The position numbers and the translations under genes are program-made. Shown one piece after another: positions 51,577 through 60,432 of a DNA stretch of 64,000 nt; position 1 is the stretch's first letter, and each line of letters opens with the position of its first letter. Source of the DNA: DASTFP01 sp963744345 (GTDB taxonomy: Bacteria; Verrucomicrobiota; Verrucomicrobiia; Chthoniobacterales; Terrimicrobiaceae); contig CAVUTD010000012.1 in the NCBI GenBank assembly GCA_963744345.1, positions 207,482 through 271,481 of the forward strand. Reading direction: 5' to 3'. Under the pieces are notes generated by a model that saw only the letters and a program-made list of their open reading frames with translations, did no database searches and was not told the origin of the DNA.

Positions 51577-53255
51577 GCACGGACACGAAGAATTTCATTG
51601 CTGGGAAATGGGTCGCGGCCGGCTCGACCTTCGACAGTGTCAATCCGGCGACCGGCGAGCTGGTCAGCCGATGCGCGCAGGCTTCGCAGCAGGAACTCAA
51701 CGCCGCCGTCGCCGCCGCATCCGAAGCTTTCCCCGCCTGGCGAAAAACCCCGCCACCGCGCCGCGCGGAAATTTTGTTCCGAGTCGCTGAACTTCTCGCG
51801 GCGCAGAAGGACGACCTCGCGCGATTGATCACGCTCGAGATGGGCAAGGTGACGATGGAAGCGCGCGGCGACGTGCAGGAGGCAATCGACATGGCGCGTT
51901 ACATGGCGGGCGAAGGGCGACGCATGTTTGGTCACACCACGCCGAGCGAGCTGCCAGATAAATTCTGCATGAGCGTGCGTGATCCGATCGGCGTCGTCGC
52001 AGTCATCACGCCGTGGAATTTCCCCATCGCGGTGCCGAGCTGGAAAATTTTGCCGGCGTTGGTGCTTGGCAATACGGTCGTGTGGAAGCCCTCGAGCGAC
52101 ACTCCCGCTTGCGCCGCGAAGTTCGTTGATGCTTTTGTCGAAGCGGGCTTGCCGCCGGGTGTGCTGAATCTCGTGCTCGGCAGGGGCGCGGAGATCGGCG
52201 ATGCGCTTGTGCATCATCGCGACGTGCGCTTGGTCACGTTCACCGGCTCGAACGAGGTCGGGCATCGGGTGTCGGTAACAGCCATCGACACAGGTAAACG
52301 CTGCGCGTTGGAAATGGGCGGCAAGAACGCGATTATCGTGCTGGACGACGCCGACCTGGCGCTCGCGGTGGACGGCATCGTGTGGAGCGCATTTGGCACT
52401 AGCGGCCAGAGGTGCACAGCTGCGAGCCGCATCATCGTGCACCGCAGCGTGCGCAGACCGCTCACCGAGTCGTTGCTCGATCGCGTCAAGCAACTGAAGA
52501 TCGGCAATGGCCTCGACCCGCCAACGACAGTTGGCCCAGTGATCAACCAAGCCGCGCTGGAAAGAATCGACGGCTACGTCCACATCGGCCTCGACGAAGG
52601 CGCGCGGCTGCTCATTGGCGGCGAACGTTTTTCGAAAGGCGACTGCCACCGCGGCTGGTTCTATCGCCCAACAGTTTTCGACAATGTCACCCAGGCGATG
52701 CGCATTGCGCGTGAGGAAATTTTCGGCCCGGTTGTGTGCATCATCGAAGCTGGCAGCCTCGAGGAAGCCGTCGCCATCAATAACGACGCGTCCTACGGCC
52801 TCGTAAGTTCCATCTACACCCGGAGCATCGACCGCGCGTTCACTGCGATGCGTGAGCTGGCGACCGGCATTGTCTATGTTAACGCCGGCACGATCGGCAG
52901 CGAAGTGCAGCTCCCGTTTGGAGGCACGCGAGGCACCGGCAACGGTGCGCGCGAAGCCGGGCAGGCTGCGCTCGACACCTTTAGCGAATGGAAAACACTC
53001 TATGTCGATTACAGCGGGCGGCTGCAGCGCGCCCAGTTCGACTCCGAGACTCCAACTCACAGAAAGAAGCTACAAAATGAAAACTCACGAACTCAAATCT
53101 CATCAGTCCGACCGAGAACTGGAAAAGCTGCTGCGCGGATACCTGGCGGACTTCCTCGCCGGCAACGCGGCCGGGCGTCTCCTCGACGAAATGTTGCGCA
53201 AGGCGGGGATCGGCATCAGGCCGCTCATAGATCATCTCACCTTCCGTACTCATAA
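51573..53255 (+). CDS. succinate-semialdehyde dehydrogenase family, CTG start, extended C-terminus
   Basis: NAD(P)-dependent aldehyde dehydrogenase. From the CTG the start is LSTDTKNFIAGKWVAAG, exactly the family N-terminus; a TTG at 51774 would remove the first 67 residues. PWNFPIAVPSWK (147-158), general base E247 in LEMGGK and nucleophile C281 in GQRCTAASR are intact. It should end near residue 486 (FSEWKTLYVDYSGRLQRAQ), but the frame runs on for about 70 basic residues to 53255, through the first 179 bases of the VOC gene, which suggests a lost stop or an indel. The C of CTG is shared as C-TGA with the aminotransferase stop. Oxidises the semialdehyde to the acid. Confidence 0.9.
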   Translation: MSTDTKNFIAGKWVAAGSTFDSVNPATGELVSRCAQASQQELNAAVAAASEAFPAWRKTPPPRRAEILFRVAELLAAQKDDLARLITLEMGKVTMEARGDVQEAIDMARYMAGEGRRMFGHTTPSELPDKFCMSVRDPIGVVAVITPWNFPIAVPSWKILPALVLGNTVVWKPSSDTPACAAKFVDAFVEAGLPPGVLNLVLGRGAEIGDALVHHRDVRLVTFTGSNEVGHRVSVTAIDTGKRCALEMGGKNAIIVLDDADLALAVDGIVWSAFGTSGQRCTAASRIIVHRSVRRPLTESLLDRVKQLKIGNGLDPPTTVGPVINQAALERIDGYVHIGLDEGARLLIGGERFSKGDCHRGWFYRPTVFDNVTQAMRIAREEIFGPVVCIIEAGSLEEAVAINNDASYGLVSSIYTRSIDRAFTAMRELATGIVYVNAGTIGSEVQLPFGGTRGTGNGAREAGQAALDTFSEWKTLYVDYSGRLQRAQFDSETPTHRKKLQNENSRTQISSVRPRTGKAAARIPGGLPRRQRGRASPRRNVAQGGDRHQAAHRSSHLPYS

Positions 53256-53709
53256 CATTGACCGCCGTGCGGAGGAATTTGTCCGATACGGCTTCGAGCA
53301 CGACGAGACGCTCGAATACAACAACTGGTTCGCAAAGGTCTATCGCCGCGAAGGTTATCCGGCGCTGTTTATCGACCAGGCGTTCCCCGGCGAGCGCGGT
53401 AAAGGAAGCATCATTCCCGCATGGGTGGAAAAATTCGGCGACCGGCATCTGCATCACGTCGCGGTGCTTGTCGATGACATGGACAAAGCCATCGCCGCGA
53501 TGAAGGAAAGCGGCATCGCATTCACTGGCGAAGTCGTCGGGCGCCGCGGCGGCGCGTTGCGACAGATCTTCACGCAGGCCGAAATGCACGACAACGAACC
53601 ATTCACCGTGCTCGAGCTGACCGAACGCCACTTTGGTTTCAAGGGCTTCTCGCCTCCGCAGGCACAAGGCCTGATGGAATCGACGATGCCGCACAAGAAG
53701 GCGGCGTAG
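53077..53709 (+). CDS. VOC family protein, possible dioxygenase
   Basis: 210 residues from ATG 53077 behind AGAAAGAAG. An N-terminal helical part (LEKLLRGYLADFLAGNAAGR, IGIRPLIDHLTFRTHNIDRR) precedes DRHLHHVAVLVDDMDKAIAA, then LRQIFTQAEMHDNEPFTVLE with a terminal Glu. His in IDHLTFR, His in HLHHVAV and Glu in TVLELTERH are the likely metal ligands. The layout recalls the 2-oxoadipate-type and hydroxyphenylpyruvate-type VOC enzymes, but it is half their length. Being third in an amine catabolism operon, it may act on the resulting acid. Confidence 0.85.
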   Translation: MKTHELKSHQSDRELEKLLRGYLADFLAGNAAGRLLDEMLRKAGIGIRPLIDHLTFRTHNIDRRAEEFVRYGFEHDETLEYNNWFAKVYRREGYPALFIDQAFPGERGKGSIIPAWVEKFGDRHLHHVAVLVDDMDKAIAAMKESGIAFTGEVVGRRGGALRQIFTQAEMHDNEPFTVLELTERHFGFKGFSPPQAQGLMESTMPHKKAA

Positions 53710-53943
53710 AACCTCTGCGTCGCACGGGGCCCGTCCAAGGGACGCGGGTGAGTCTCGGTTCAGCGCCGAGGACTGGCCTGGCAACGCCCAGGCAATGCGG
53801 ACCGACTCGGAGCGGGCTCTGAATGCGGCAGGGTGCGTTTTAGATCCCGCGTATCGCGTTCGCGCGCAAGTCCTTAGTCAAAAACAATAGACAACGGCTC
53901 TCCTTATAGGAATAAAGTAATTCTCCGTGAACCTTCGCTCTGC

Positions 53944-54840
53944 ATGAAACCAATTGCTGTAATTCCCAAGAACACGACCCACGTGTTTTGGAAAGCCATC
54001 GAAGCTGGAGCCCGTGAAGGCGCACTAGAAGCTGCCGTGGAGATGGTATGGAAGGGCTCTCTCAAGGAAGACGACCCCGCGCAGCAGATCCAAATCGTTG
54101 AGCAATTCGTTTCCGAGGGCATGGGCGGCATTGTTCTGGCGCCGATTGATGACAAAGCGCTCAAGCGCCCGGTCGCCGCTGCCATGCAGAAAGGAATCCC
54201 TGTGGTGATTATGGATTCGCCGCTCGAGGGCGAGCCCATCAAGGACTTTGTCAGCACGGTATCGACCAACAACCATCGCGGTGGAGAAATGGCGGGCGAG
54301 CAGTTGGGAGAGCTTTTAGACGGCAAAGGCAAGGTGGTGCTCTTTCGCTTTAAACAAGGTTCGGTAAGCGCGGGTCAGCGGGAGGCGGGCTTCCTCGAAG
54401 CAATCAAGAAATTTCCCGACATTCAGGTTATTCTCGACAATCGCTACTCCGGCACAACCGCCATCGAGGCTAAATCAGTCGCGCTAGATATGCTGGACGA
54501 GCTAAAGGAGGCGGACGGAATTTTCTGTCCAACCGAACCAAGCACTTTCGGCATGTTGTCTGCTCTTAAGGTGAATAACCTGGTGGGCAACAAGGCGCTC
54601 GTCGGCTTCGACGCATCGCAGGGACTGATGGAAGGCTTGAGAAAAGGTGAGATTCGTGCACTCGTTGCCCAAAACCCCAAGAAGATGGGCCGCGAAGCTG
54701 TGAAGGTTCTGGTCGCCAAAATGAAGGGAGAAACGGTGCCTCTGTTTATCGATACCGGCGCCGCGGTTATCACTAAGGAAAATCTGGATGCTCCGGAAAT
54801 CCAAGCGCTCCTTGCATGTTTTTTTCCCGTTTTTGCTTGA
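53944..54840 (+). CDS. sugar ABC-type substrate-binding protein without signal peptide
   Basis: Periplasmic-binding-protein fold (Peripla_BP_4, RbsB/XylF type) of 298 residues: IAVIPKNTTHVFWKAIEAGA, GIVLAPIDDKALKRPVAAAM, GIPVVIMDSPLEGEP, GKVVLFRFKQGSVSAGQREA. It begins directly at the first strand: no signal peptide or lipobox, and the open frame upstream is hydrophilic, so export was lost or it works as a cytoplasmic sensor. The C-terminus (ALLACFFPVFA) departs from the family inside a T7 run, pointing to an indel. The sugar permease and ATPase genes of the window are 53 kb away. Confidence 0.85.
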   Translation: MKPIAVIPKNTTHVFWKAIEAGAREGALEAAVEMVWKGSLKEDDPAQQIQIVEQFVSEGMGGIVLAPIDDKALKRPVAAAMQKGIPVVIMDSPLEGEPIKDFVSTVSTNNHRGGEMAGEQLGELLDGKGKVVLFRFKQGSVSAGQREAGFLEAIKKFPDIQVILDNRYSGTTAIEAKSVALDMLDELKEADGIFCPTEPSTFGMLSALKVNNLVGNKALVGFDASQGLMEGLRKGEIRALVAQNPKKMGREAVKVLVAKMKGETVPLFIDTGAAVITKENLDAPEIQALLACFFPVFA

Positions 54841-55119
54841 GCTGTTAAGATGGTGCGGTCAGCGCTTGCATCGTTGCTTCCGCCTGGAAGTACCTATGTA
54901 AGGGCCGACGGCACTGCTTCATTTCCGGCCCTGGGGTAACGCCGCAGGAAACGGAGTGCTCCCATCCCGCACATAACGTTCCTGAGGGCTTTTGGATGAC
55001 TGAAAGCCGCGCCGTCGCTGCGGCGGCCGAGCGGCTAAAGCGCGCCTTAAGCGCGGGCGCGACCTGACGGGTTGCGGCGAAGCTTCGCGGCCGATTTCTT
55101 GACGTAACAAACGCAAGCA

Positions 55120-55300
55120 TTAGATGGCGCCCTCGACCGGGGTCTGGAAACACTCCTCGATCATCGTTGGATATTCACGCTTGACGAACAAGCCGTATTG
55201 GTCGCGAGCCCGCTGATACCAGCTCATCTGTCCGACGCTGAACCCGGCACCGGATTTCTGATCTTCTCTGGCAATCTGTTTAAACAGCGACCGCAGCTAT
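55120..55300 (-). pseudogene. phage terminase large subunit, internal fragment
   Basis: Minus-strand translation: FKQIAREDQKSGAGFSVGQM, WYQRARDQYGLFVKREYPTM, EECFQTPVEGAI, stop at 55120. This is the linker between ATPase and nuclease of a terminase (KREYP...EEAF...EGAYY pattern). The piece that should follow it resembles the remnant at 20350-20685, 34 kb away. Confidence 0.62.
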
Positions 55301-55355
55301 GAAAGCCGCTCTCCTGAAATCTCCCCTCATGCCTCTCTCCTCCGAAAGCCCCCTG

Positions 55356-55946
55356 CTATTCCGATCCTAGGGAGCGGCGCTTTGAGAGCGGCTTAACCGC
55401 GCTACCGGCATAATTTTCCTTCTGCGTTTTATCCTCCGCCAGCTTCTCATCGAGCGTGACAAGCTTGGTCAGGTCCCTCCCCCGGTTCTCGCGCCCGACA
55501 ATGAATTCATAGCGGTCCACGCCGAATCCCTGTGGACCCCCGTCGATGATCGCGTATGCGCTCTCCAGTTCCTCCGCGTCGGCGCGGGCCTCGCGGCCAA
55601 GATCTTGCGCGTCCCGCCGCGCCTGCCCGTCCTGCGGGTTTTCGTCCGCCTTCCTGAAGGCTTCGGCCACTCTGCCTTCCATCGTTCCCAGCACGTAGTG
55701 CGTCAGGATTTTCGTCCTGACCCGCTGCCCGGCGCTGTTCGCCATGCTCAGATTTCGTGACAGCGCGAACTGCACAATCCCCGCGGCGAGGGCGCCCGCC
55801 AGGACAGCCACGCCGATATCCAGCGCCCAGGCCAGGCCGTCCGCCATGGCGGCGATCAGAACGGCCAGCGCCATATATCCCCCGATTTCCCAGGGAAACA
55901 GTACGGCGCGCAGCGCCCATTTCTTCTGAATAGCCCGAACCGGCAT
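55356..55946 (-). CDS. hypothetical membrane protein
   Basis: 196 residues. Two membrane helices near the N-terminus (GGYMALAVLIAAMADGLAWA, VAVLAGALAAGIVQFAL), then a hydrophilic part rich in Asp/Arg (ENPQDGQARRDAQDLGREAR) and FGVDRYEFIVGRENRGRDLT. No family recognised; located among phage remnants. Confidence 0.62.
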   Translation of the reverse strand: MPVRAIQKKWALRAVLFPWEIGGYMALAVLIAAMADGLAWALDIGVAVLAGALAAGIVQFALSRNLSMANSAGQRVRTKILTHYVLGTMEGRVAEAFRKADENPQDGQARRDAQDLGREARADAEELESAYAIIDGGPQGFGVDRYEFIVGRENRGRDLTKLVTLDEKLAEDKTQKENYAGSAVKPLSKRRSLGSE

Positions 55947-56177
55947 GGACGCCGCCAGTATTGGCCGGTCCCCAGCCCCTGTCCATGTCTTCTCCCTTTC
56001 GTGCGCGTTGCCAGTTATGACGCTGTAGTCTGGCAGGGCGCGCCGGGCCGCCCGCTCCGTTACCCCGGATCAAGTCCGGGGTCCGTGTTGCCCGTTTCCC
56101 TGCCGGTGATCGCCCGGCTTGTCCGCCTGCCTTTTCGTTTCGCGTAACTGACACAAACCACGAAAGGAGAACTCAGA

Positions 56178-56442
56178 ATGACTTCGACTGAAACTGTATC
56201 CAGCACCTGGCAGATGCGCTGCCCGAAAATGCGGCAAGGATGACGAAATAGACATCTGCGCCGACGTATGGGTCCGCGTGTGCCCCGAGGGCACTGACGT
56301 ATCCGCCGCCAAAATCCGCTCGACCGCGATGCAGCTTCTTGCTAAGATGTGCGGCTGGCTGACTCCTGAGAAGCATGGGGTGGCGCCCACCGATGAGCTG
56401 ATGGAGGTTTTAAAGAAACTGCGAGGAGTTCGTAATTCATAG
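56178..56442 (+). pseudogene. phage-type zinc-ribbon protein joined to a terminase-small-like tail
   Basis: ATG 56178 behind AAAGGAGA: MTSTETVSSTWQMRCPK. One extra A in CCGAAAATG breaks the frame; the next frame gives CGKDDEIDICADVWVRVCPE, GTDVSAAK (a small plasmid/phage zinc-ribbon protein), then RSTAMQLLAKMCGWLTPEKH and DELMEVLKKLRG, which resembles the end of terminase small subunits. The two parts seem to be fused by deletion. Confidence 0.6.
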
Positions 56443-56970
56443 GCGCCCCAGTGCAGTTTCGATCAGGCAAGTAATGGGTGACTTCTTCAGGACCAATTTT
56501 TGGCTATGCGGATGCTTAAGAATTTTCGCATGAGCTATTCGGTCAAGCCGTAGCATCACTTTTGCGGATAAGCCTTCTGTCCGTGCAGTCGCAAGGCTTG
56601 CGCATTTGCCATCAGATTTCGGGCCCTTGCCCTGTCGCATGTATGGGCGACGTAGAAAACAAAGGGACCTGCGCCGATTGGTTGACTGCCTTCAACGGAC
56701 CTCATGAGTTCGACAACACGAGCCCGTGCCCAAGGAAAATGAGTATGACGAAGACGGCGAGCGTGCGATGGCAACGCTCAACGGCATTACAGATAAATCG
56801 GTGACCGGGACAGCGGGTCGGTTCGTGTGATTTGCTGTTTAAGCATCTCTACGCGGTAGTTGCAGTCGAATTCCAACAAATGGATACCAAGTTAAGGGAA
56901 CATACCGTGGTAGAATGCAATGGTCCGCGACATAAAAAATGAAACGTCACATCCGATAGTGAGAGCCCCC
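56443..56970 (+). other. 528 bases with doubtful fragments only
   Basis: A minus-strand frame (56437-56640) with MLRLDRIAHAKILKHP and a plus-strand piece KENEYDEDGERAMATLNGIT look like scraps of small phage or plasmid genes. None is complete or assignable. Confidence 0.35.
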
Positions 56971-57393
56971 TTAGGCTTTAGGCGGTGTTATGGGACCAGA
57001 CCAAGCAAAATACTCTCGCCCAGCTACGAATTCAATGTCCTTGACTCCCTGTTCAATAACGGTCCAGCCGCCCGTGCCTTTTGAGGAAGTTCGGTAGAGA
57101 ACAACGCGATCGGAAAATAGCGTCACGAGAAAACTGATCACGTCTTCTGTAATAATTTGTTCCTTCTCTTCTGTGTTGAGATTTTCGTCATAGACACCGA
57201 AGTCTCCGTGCGTAATCCCAGTAATGATAACCGTCGCCTGGTCTCCATCGTCATATATCTGGAGATCGCCGATTTCGGCCAAACTGGAAGAAAGCGAAAT
57301 AATAGGATTTGAAGTAGATGAAATCTTAAACACAAGATTCGGGAATACCTCTTTAACCGCGGGAACAAGATGGTCGCGAATCATTTTTCTCAC
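56971..57393 (-). CDS. hypothetical protein
   Basis: About 140 residues from GTG 57393 (or ATG 57384). MIRDHLVPAVKEVFPNLVFK, LAEIGDLQIYDDGDQATVII, GITHGDFGVYDENLNTEEKE and VVLYRTSSKGTGGWTVIEQG make an alpha/beta protein with a regular strand pattern. Distinctly lower GC than its neighbours, which suggests acquisition. Family not recognised. Confidence 0.7.
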   Translation of the reverse strand: MRKMIRDHLVPAVKEVFPNLVFKISSTSNPIISLSSSLAEIGDLQIYDDGDQATVIITGITHGDFGVYDENLNTEEKEQIITEDVISFLVTLFSDRVVLYRTSSKGTGGWTVIEQGVKDIEFVAGREYFAWSGPITPPKA

Positions 57394-57601
57394 CTAAATA
57401 ATTTAGAATCTTGTGTCAAATCTTGCAAGACAGCCGAATAGAGAGCCGGTCACGGAAGGGATCGTTATTGTCAGCGCGTTAGCTTCGCCAGTCGAACGCC
57501 CTGGCGGGTCCAGCGGCCTTGCTTCCTTCCGCTTCCTCTATGCTAGGCGGAAATTTGCTGGGTCGCCGAGAGCGTGATAATCTTAAGTAGTCTGAGGTGG
57601 T

Positions 57602-58888
57602 ATGAAAGCTACGGTTACATGCCTAGCTTTGTGGTTCACGGCTTTGCTGGCGTGCGCTTCCGGGGAGAAAGTTTGCCTCATCAAAATCAACGGCGCGATC
57701 GGGCCCGCCACGGCGAGTTACATTTCGCGCAGTATTGGCGAAGCGCAGTCACAGAATGCCCAGTGCCTCATCATTGAACTCAACACGCCCGGCGGACTTC
57801 TTGATTCAACGCAAGTGATCGTCCGGAATATATTGGCGTCGTCCGTTCCGGTCGTCGTCTATATCGCCCCGACAGGTGCGACTGCGACGAGTGCCGGCTG
57901 CTTCATCACGCTCGCGGCGAGCGTCGCCGCGATGGCGCCGGCGACCACCATTGGTGCCGCGCATCCCGTGATGCTTGGAGGGGGCATCTCGGGCGGCGAC
58001 GGCCAGAAACCCGACGACACGATGAAACAAAAGCTCGAAAATTTTTCTGTGAGCTACATCGAGGCGATTGCGGCCAAACGCAATCGCAACGTTGAATGGG
58101 CCAAGTCAGCCGTACGCGAAAGCGCGTCGATCCCAGCGGACAAGGCGCTTGAATTGAAAGTTATTGAAATCATCGCGAAGGATTTGTCGGACTTGCAACA
58201 GCAGTTGGACGGACTCGTGGTCGACGGCAAAAAACTCAAGACCGCTGGTGCCGAGGTCATTGAGATCGCGACATCCGCGAGTGAGAAGATCTTTCAATTA
58301 CTGTGGCGGCCCGAGGTGATGTTCGTCCTGATGCTCGTGGCGATCTACGGAATCATTGGCGAACTCAGCACCCCCGGCGCAATCCTGCCTGGCGTGGCGG
58401 GTGCGATTGCGCTGGTGCTTGTGCTCTACATGGCAGCAATTCTGCCGATCAATGTGACGGGCTTGCTCTTGATCGGACTCGCGTTTGCGCTCTTCGTGTT
58501 CGACGTGTTCGCGCCGACGCACGGCGTGTTGACGGTGGGTGGGATAGTAGCGTTTTTGATCGGTTCGCTGATGTTGTTTAACCGAGACGATCCTCTGTTT
58601 CGCCTGTCGCTTGCTTACATTATTCCGGCAACGATCATCACCGCGCTGTTCTTCGCATTCATTGTAGGCAAGGGATTACGAGCGCAGTTCTTGCCGATAA
58701 AGGCCGGTAAGGAGACGATGCTCGGCAAGACAGTGGCAGCGTTCACGGCGATAGACGCGGCCGGCGGAAAAGTTTTCGTTGAAGGTGAATACTGGAACGC
58801 GGTGAGCGACACGCCGGTCGAGCAGGGGAAGCCTGTGGAGGTTTCCGCCGTGTTAGGATTGACGCTGAAAGTAAGGCTAAAGACATAA
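57602..58888 (+). CDS. nfeD: NfeD-type membrane serine protease
   Basis: 428 residues. Signal peptide, then a ClpP-like protease domain (VCLIKINGAIGPATASYISR, IIELNTPGGLLDS) whose nucleophile is S97 in ATSAGCF, and four to five membrane helices from about residue 235 (VMFVLMLVAIYGIIGELSTP). The C-terminus is the OB-fold NfeD domain (MLGKTVAAFTAIDAAGGKVF). Located in the membrane with an outer protease face; it cleaves the partner stomatin in studied archaeal pairs. The stomatin gene follows 14 bases later, giving the classic two-gene operon. Confidence 0.94.
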   Translation: MKATVTCLALWFTALLACASGEKVCLIKINGAIGPATASYISRSIGEAQSQNAQCLIIELNTPGGLLDSTQVIVRNILASSVPVVVYIAPTGATATSAGCFITLAASVAAMAPATTIGAAHPVMLGGGISGGDGQKPDDTMKQKLENFSVSYIEAIAAKRNRNVEWAKSAVRESASIPADKALELKVIEIIAKDLSDLQQQLDGLVVDGKKLKTAGAEVIEIATSASEKIFQLLWRPEVMFVLMLVAIYGIIGELSTPGAILPGVAGAIALVLVLYMAAILPINVTGLLLIGLAFALFVFDVFAPTHGVLTVGGIVAFLIGSLMLFNRDDPLFRLSLAYIIPATIITALFFAFIVGKGLRAQFLPIKAGKETMLGKTVAAFTAIDAAGGKVFVEGEYWNAVSDTPVEQGKPVEVSAVLGLTLKVRLKT

Positions 58889-58902
58889 GGGAGAACTAAC
58901 AC

Positions 58903-59700
58903 ATGCAATCATTAGAAACATTTGCAGGACTGATCATGTGGGCGCTCCCGGTCATCGTCCTTGGAGCAATCATACTTTCGCAAATGATCCGCATCCTTCG
59001 CGAATACGAGCGAGGCGTGATTTTCCGACTGGGTAAATTGCTACGGGCCAAGGGACCCGGATTGATCCTTCTCATCCCCATCGTGGATCGCATTGTGAAA
59101 GTGGACTTGCGCGTAGTCACGATCAATGTCCCCCAACAGGAAATGATGACTCGTGACAATGTGCCTGTCACCGTGGACGCTGTGGTCTATTTTCGTGTGC
59201 TGGACCCGGAGGCCGCCATCATCAAAGTGGAGAACTTCCTGAAAGCGACTTCGCTGATCGCTCAAACCGTGTTGCGCAGTGTTATTGGTCAGGCCGAATT
59301 GGATGAGCTGCTTTCACAGCGCGAAAAAATCAATCAGCGTCTCCAGGAGATTATTGACCGTCAAACCGAACCTTGGGGAGTAAAAGTCACAGCCGTTGAA
59401 GTCAAGGACGTGATGCTGCCTGATACCATGAAGCGCGCGATGGCTGGACAGGCTGAGACCGAGCGTGAACGCAGAGCGAAGATCATCAACGCGGAGGGTG
59501 AGTTCCAAGCCGCGGAAAAGCTCGTGCAGGCGGCGAGAATGATATCCGAGCAGCCGATCGCACTGCAACTGCGTTACCTGCAAACAATGAAGGAGATTTC
59601 GAGCGAGCATAACACGACGACGTTCTTGCCGATCCCGATGGACTTGTTCGCCCCGTTTCTTAAACCGTCGCCCGCCTCACCGACCCCAGCAGCGCCATGA
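58903..59700 (+). CDS. stomatin/prohibitin (SPFH) family protein, slipin
   Basis: 265 residues. One N-terminal membrane helix (LIMWALPVIVLGAIILS), then the SPFH domain: REYERGVIFRLGKLLRAKGP, IPIVDRIVKVDLRVVTINVP, and the conserved TVDAVVYFRVLDPEAAI, then a coiled coil (QAETERERRAKIINAEGEFQ) and a Pro-rich tail. Forms oligomeric rings on membranes; the partner NfeD protease lies upstream in the same operon. Only 14 bases separate them, with GGGAG before the ATG. Confidence 0.95.
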   Translation: MQSLETFAGLIMWALPVIVLGAIILSQMIRILREYERGVIFRLGKLLRAKGPGLILLIPIVDRIVKVDLRVVTINVPQQEMMTRDNVPVTVDAVVYFRVLDPEAAIIKVENFLKATSLIAQTVLRSVIGQAELDELLSQREKINQRLQEIIDRQTEPWGVKVTAVEVKDVMLPDTMKRAMAGQAETERERRAKIINAEGEFQAAEKLVQAARMISEQPIALQLRYLQTMKEISSEHNTTTFLPIPMDLFAPFLKPSPASPTPAAP

Positions 59701-60208
59701 TCAGGTCGTCCTGCGGCTCTCTTGCGCCGGCGGGCCAGGATGCTCGTGAAATAGGCGCAACATTTCTTCAAATATTTTAACGTGTAAATGGTATGAGATT
59801 TCTGGAAGAGCACTTCAAACCGGGGCCCGCCTTTCATCCTAGAGGAGCCTCTTTTTACTCTTTCGCGCCACGCTGTGTGGGCTGCGTTATCGTGCCGCTG
59901 GTGCTAAAAACAAGCACAGGAGAAAAGTTTCTTGGCTCAGCTACTGCATCCTTTAACGAGTGGGACATTCGAGCTAACCTCGGTCGATGGCCTTCGCTCC
60001 TGAAGAGCTAAGGTGTCAGAGTCACTTTGCGAGTGAGATGGAGCCACTTGGGCCGACGGTGATGATGAACTCATACGGCTATTCCCAAGCAGTTTCGACC
60101 CACGAGATCAGCACCTTCCATCAGCGAGGCGATGACACCCGCTTCGCTCGGCACATCAGTTACGCAGTCCTACAAGGCTTCGTAGCTCACCAGATATTTC
60201 CACGACAG
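59701..60208 (+). other. stretch without a gene call
   Basis: 508 bases between the slipin gene and the ArsR-like relic. Open frames lack family features; the part from 60040 may belong upstream of the ArsR relic in the same frame. No terminator seen. Confidence 0.35.
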
Positions 60209-60432
60209 CAAGCAAAAAGGTGGACTTCGCAGCTCGATGAGTTCGCCGAGTTTCTCAATTTGGTGGGCAACAGCACCGGGCTAAAAATCGTGTTCCTATT
60301 GACTGAGCTTGGGGAGCTTTGCGTCTGCGATCTTGCTCAGATTTTGGATCTCACGCTTCCGCGTCTCCCAGCAGCTTGCGAAGCTTAAAGCCTTCGGCCT
60401 GCTCGAGGAGGAGAGGACCTGCGCGGCGAGTT
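60209..60432 (+). pseudogene. ArsR-family regulator fragment, frameshifted
   Basis: LDEFAEFLNLVGNSTGLKIV, FLLTELGELCVCDLAQILDL is the start of an ArsR winged helix; one base later SQQLAKLKAFGLLEEERTCA follows, the recognition-helix side. The beta-wing is missing. It collides tail to tail with the 3' end of ppk1. The Cys residues (ELCVCDL) match the metal site type of ArsR proteins. Confidence 0.7.

Noticed and set aside
50608..53060. Long minus-strand frames opposite the aminotransferase and dehydrogenase (275 and 711 codons)
   Set aside because: Antisense shadows of two clearly real genes, with His/Arg-rich content and no family features.
54841..55119. Possible gene between the binding protein and the terminase fragment (102 codons on minus)
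   Set aside because: Arg/Ala-rich frame without motifs; GC-rich shadow.
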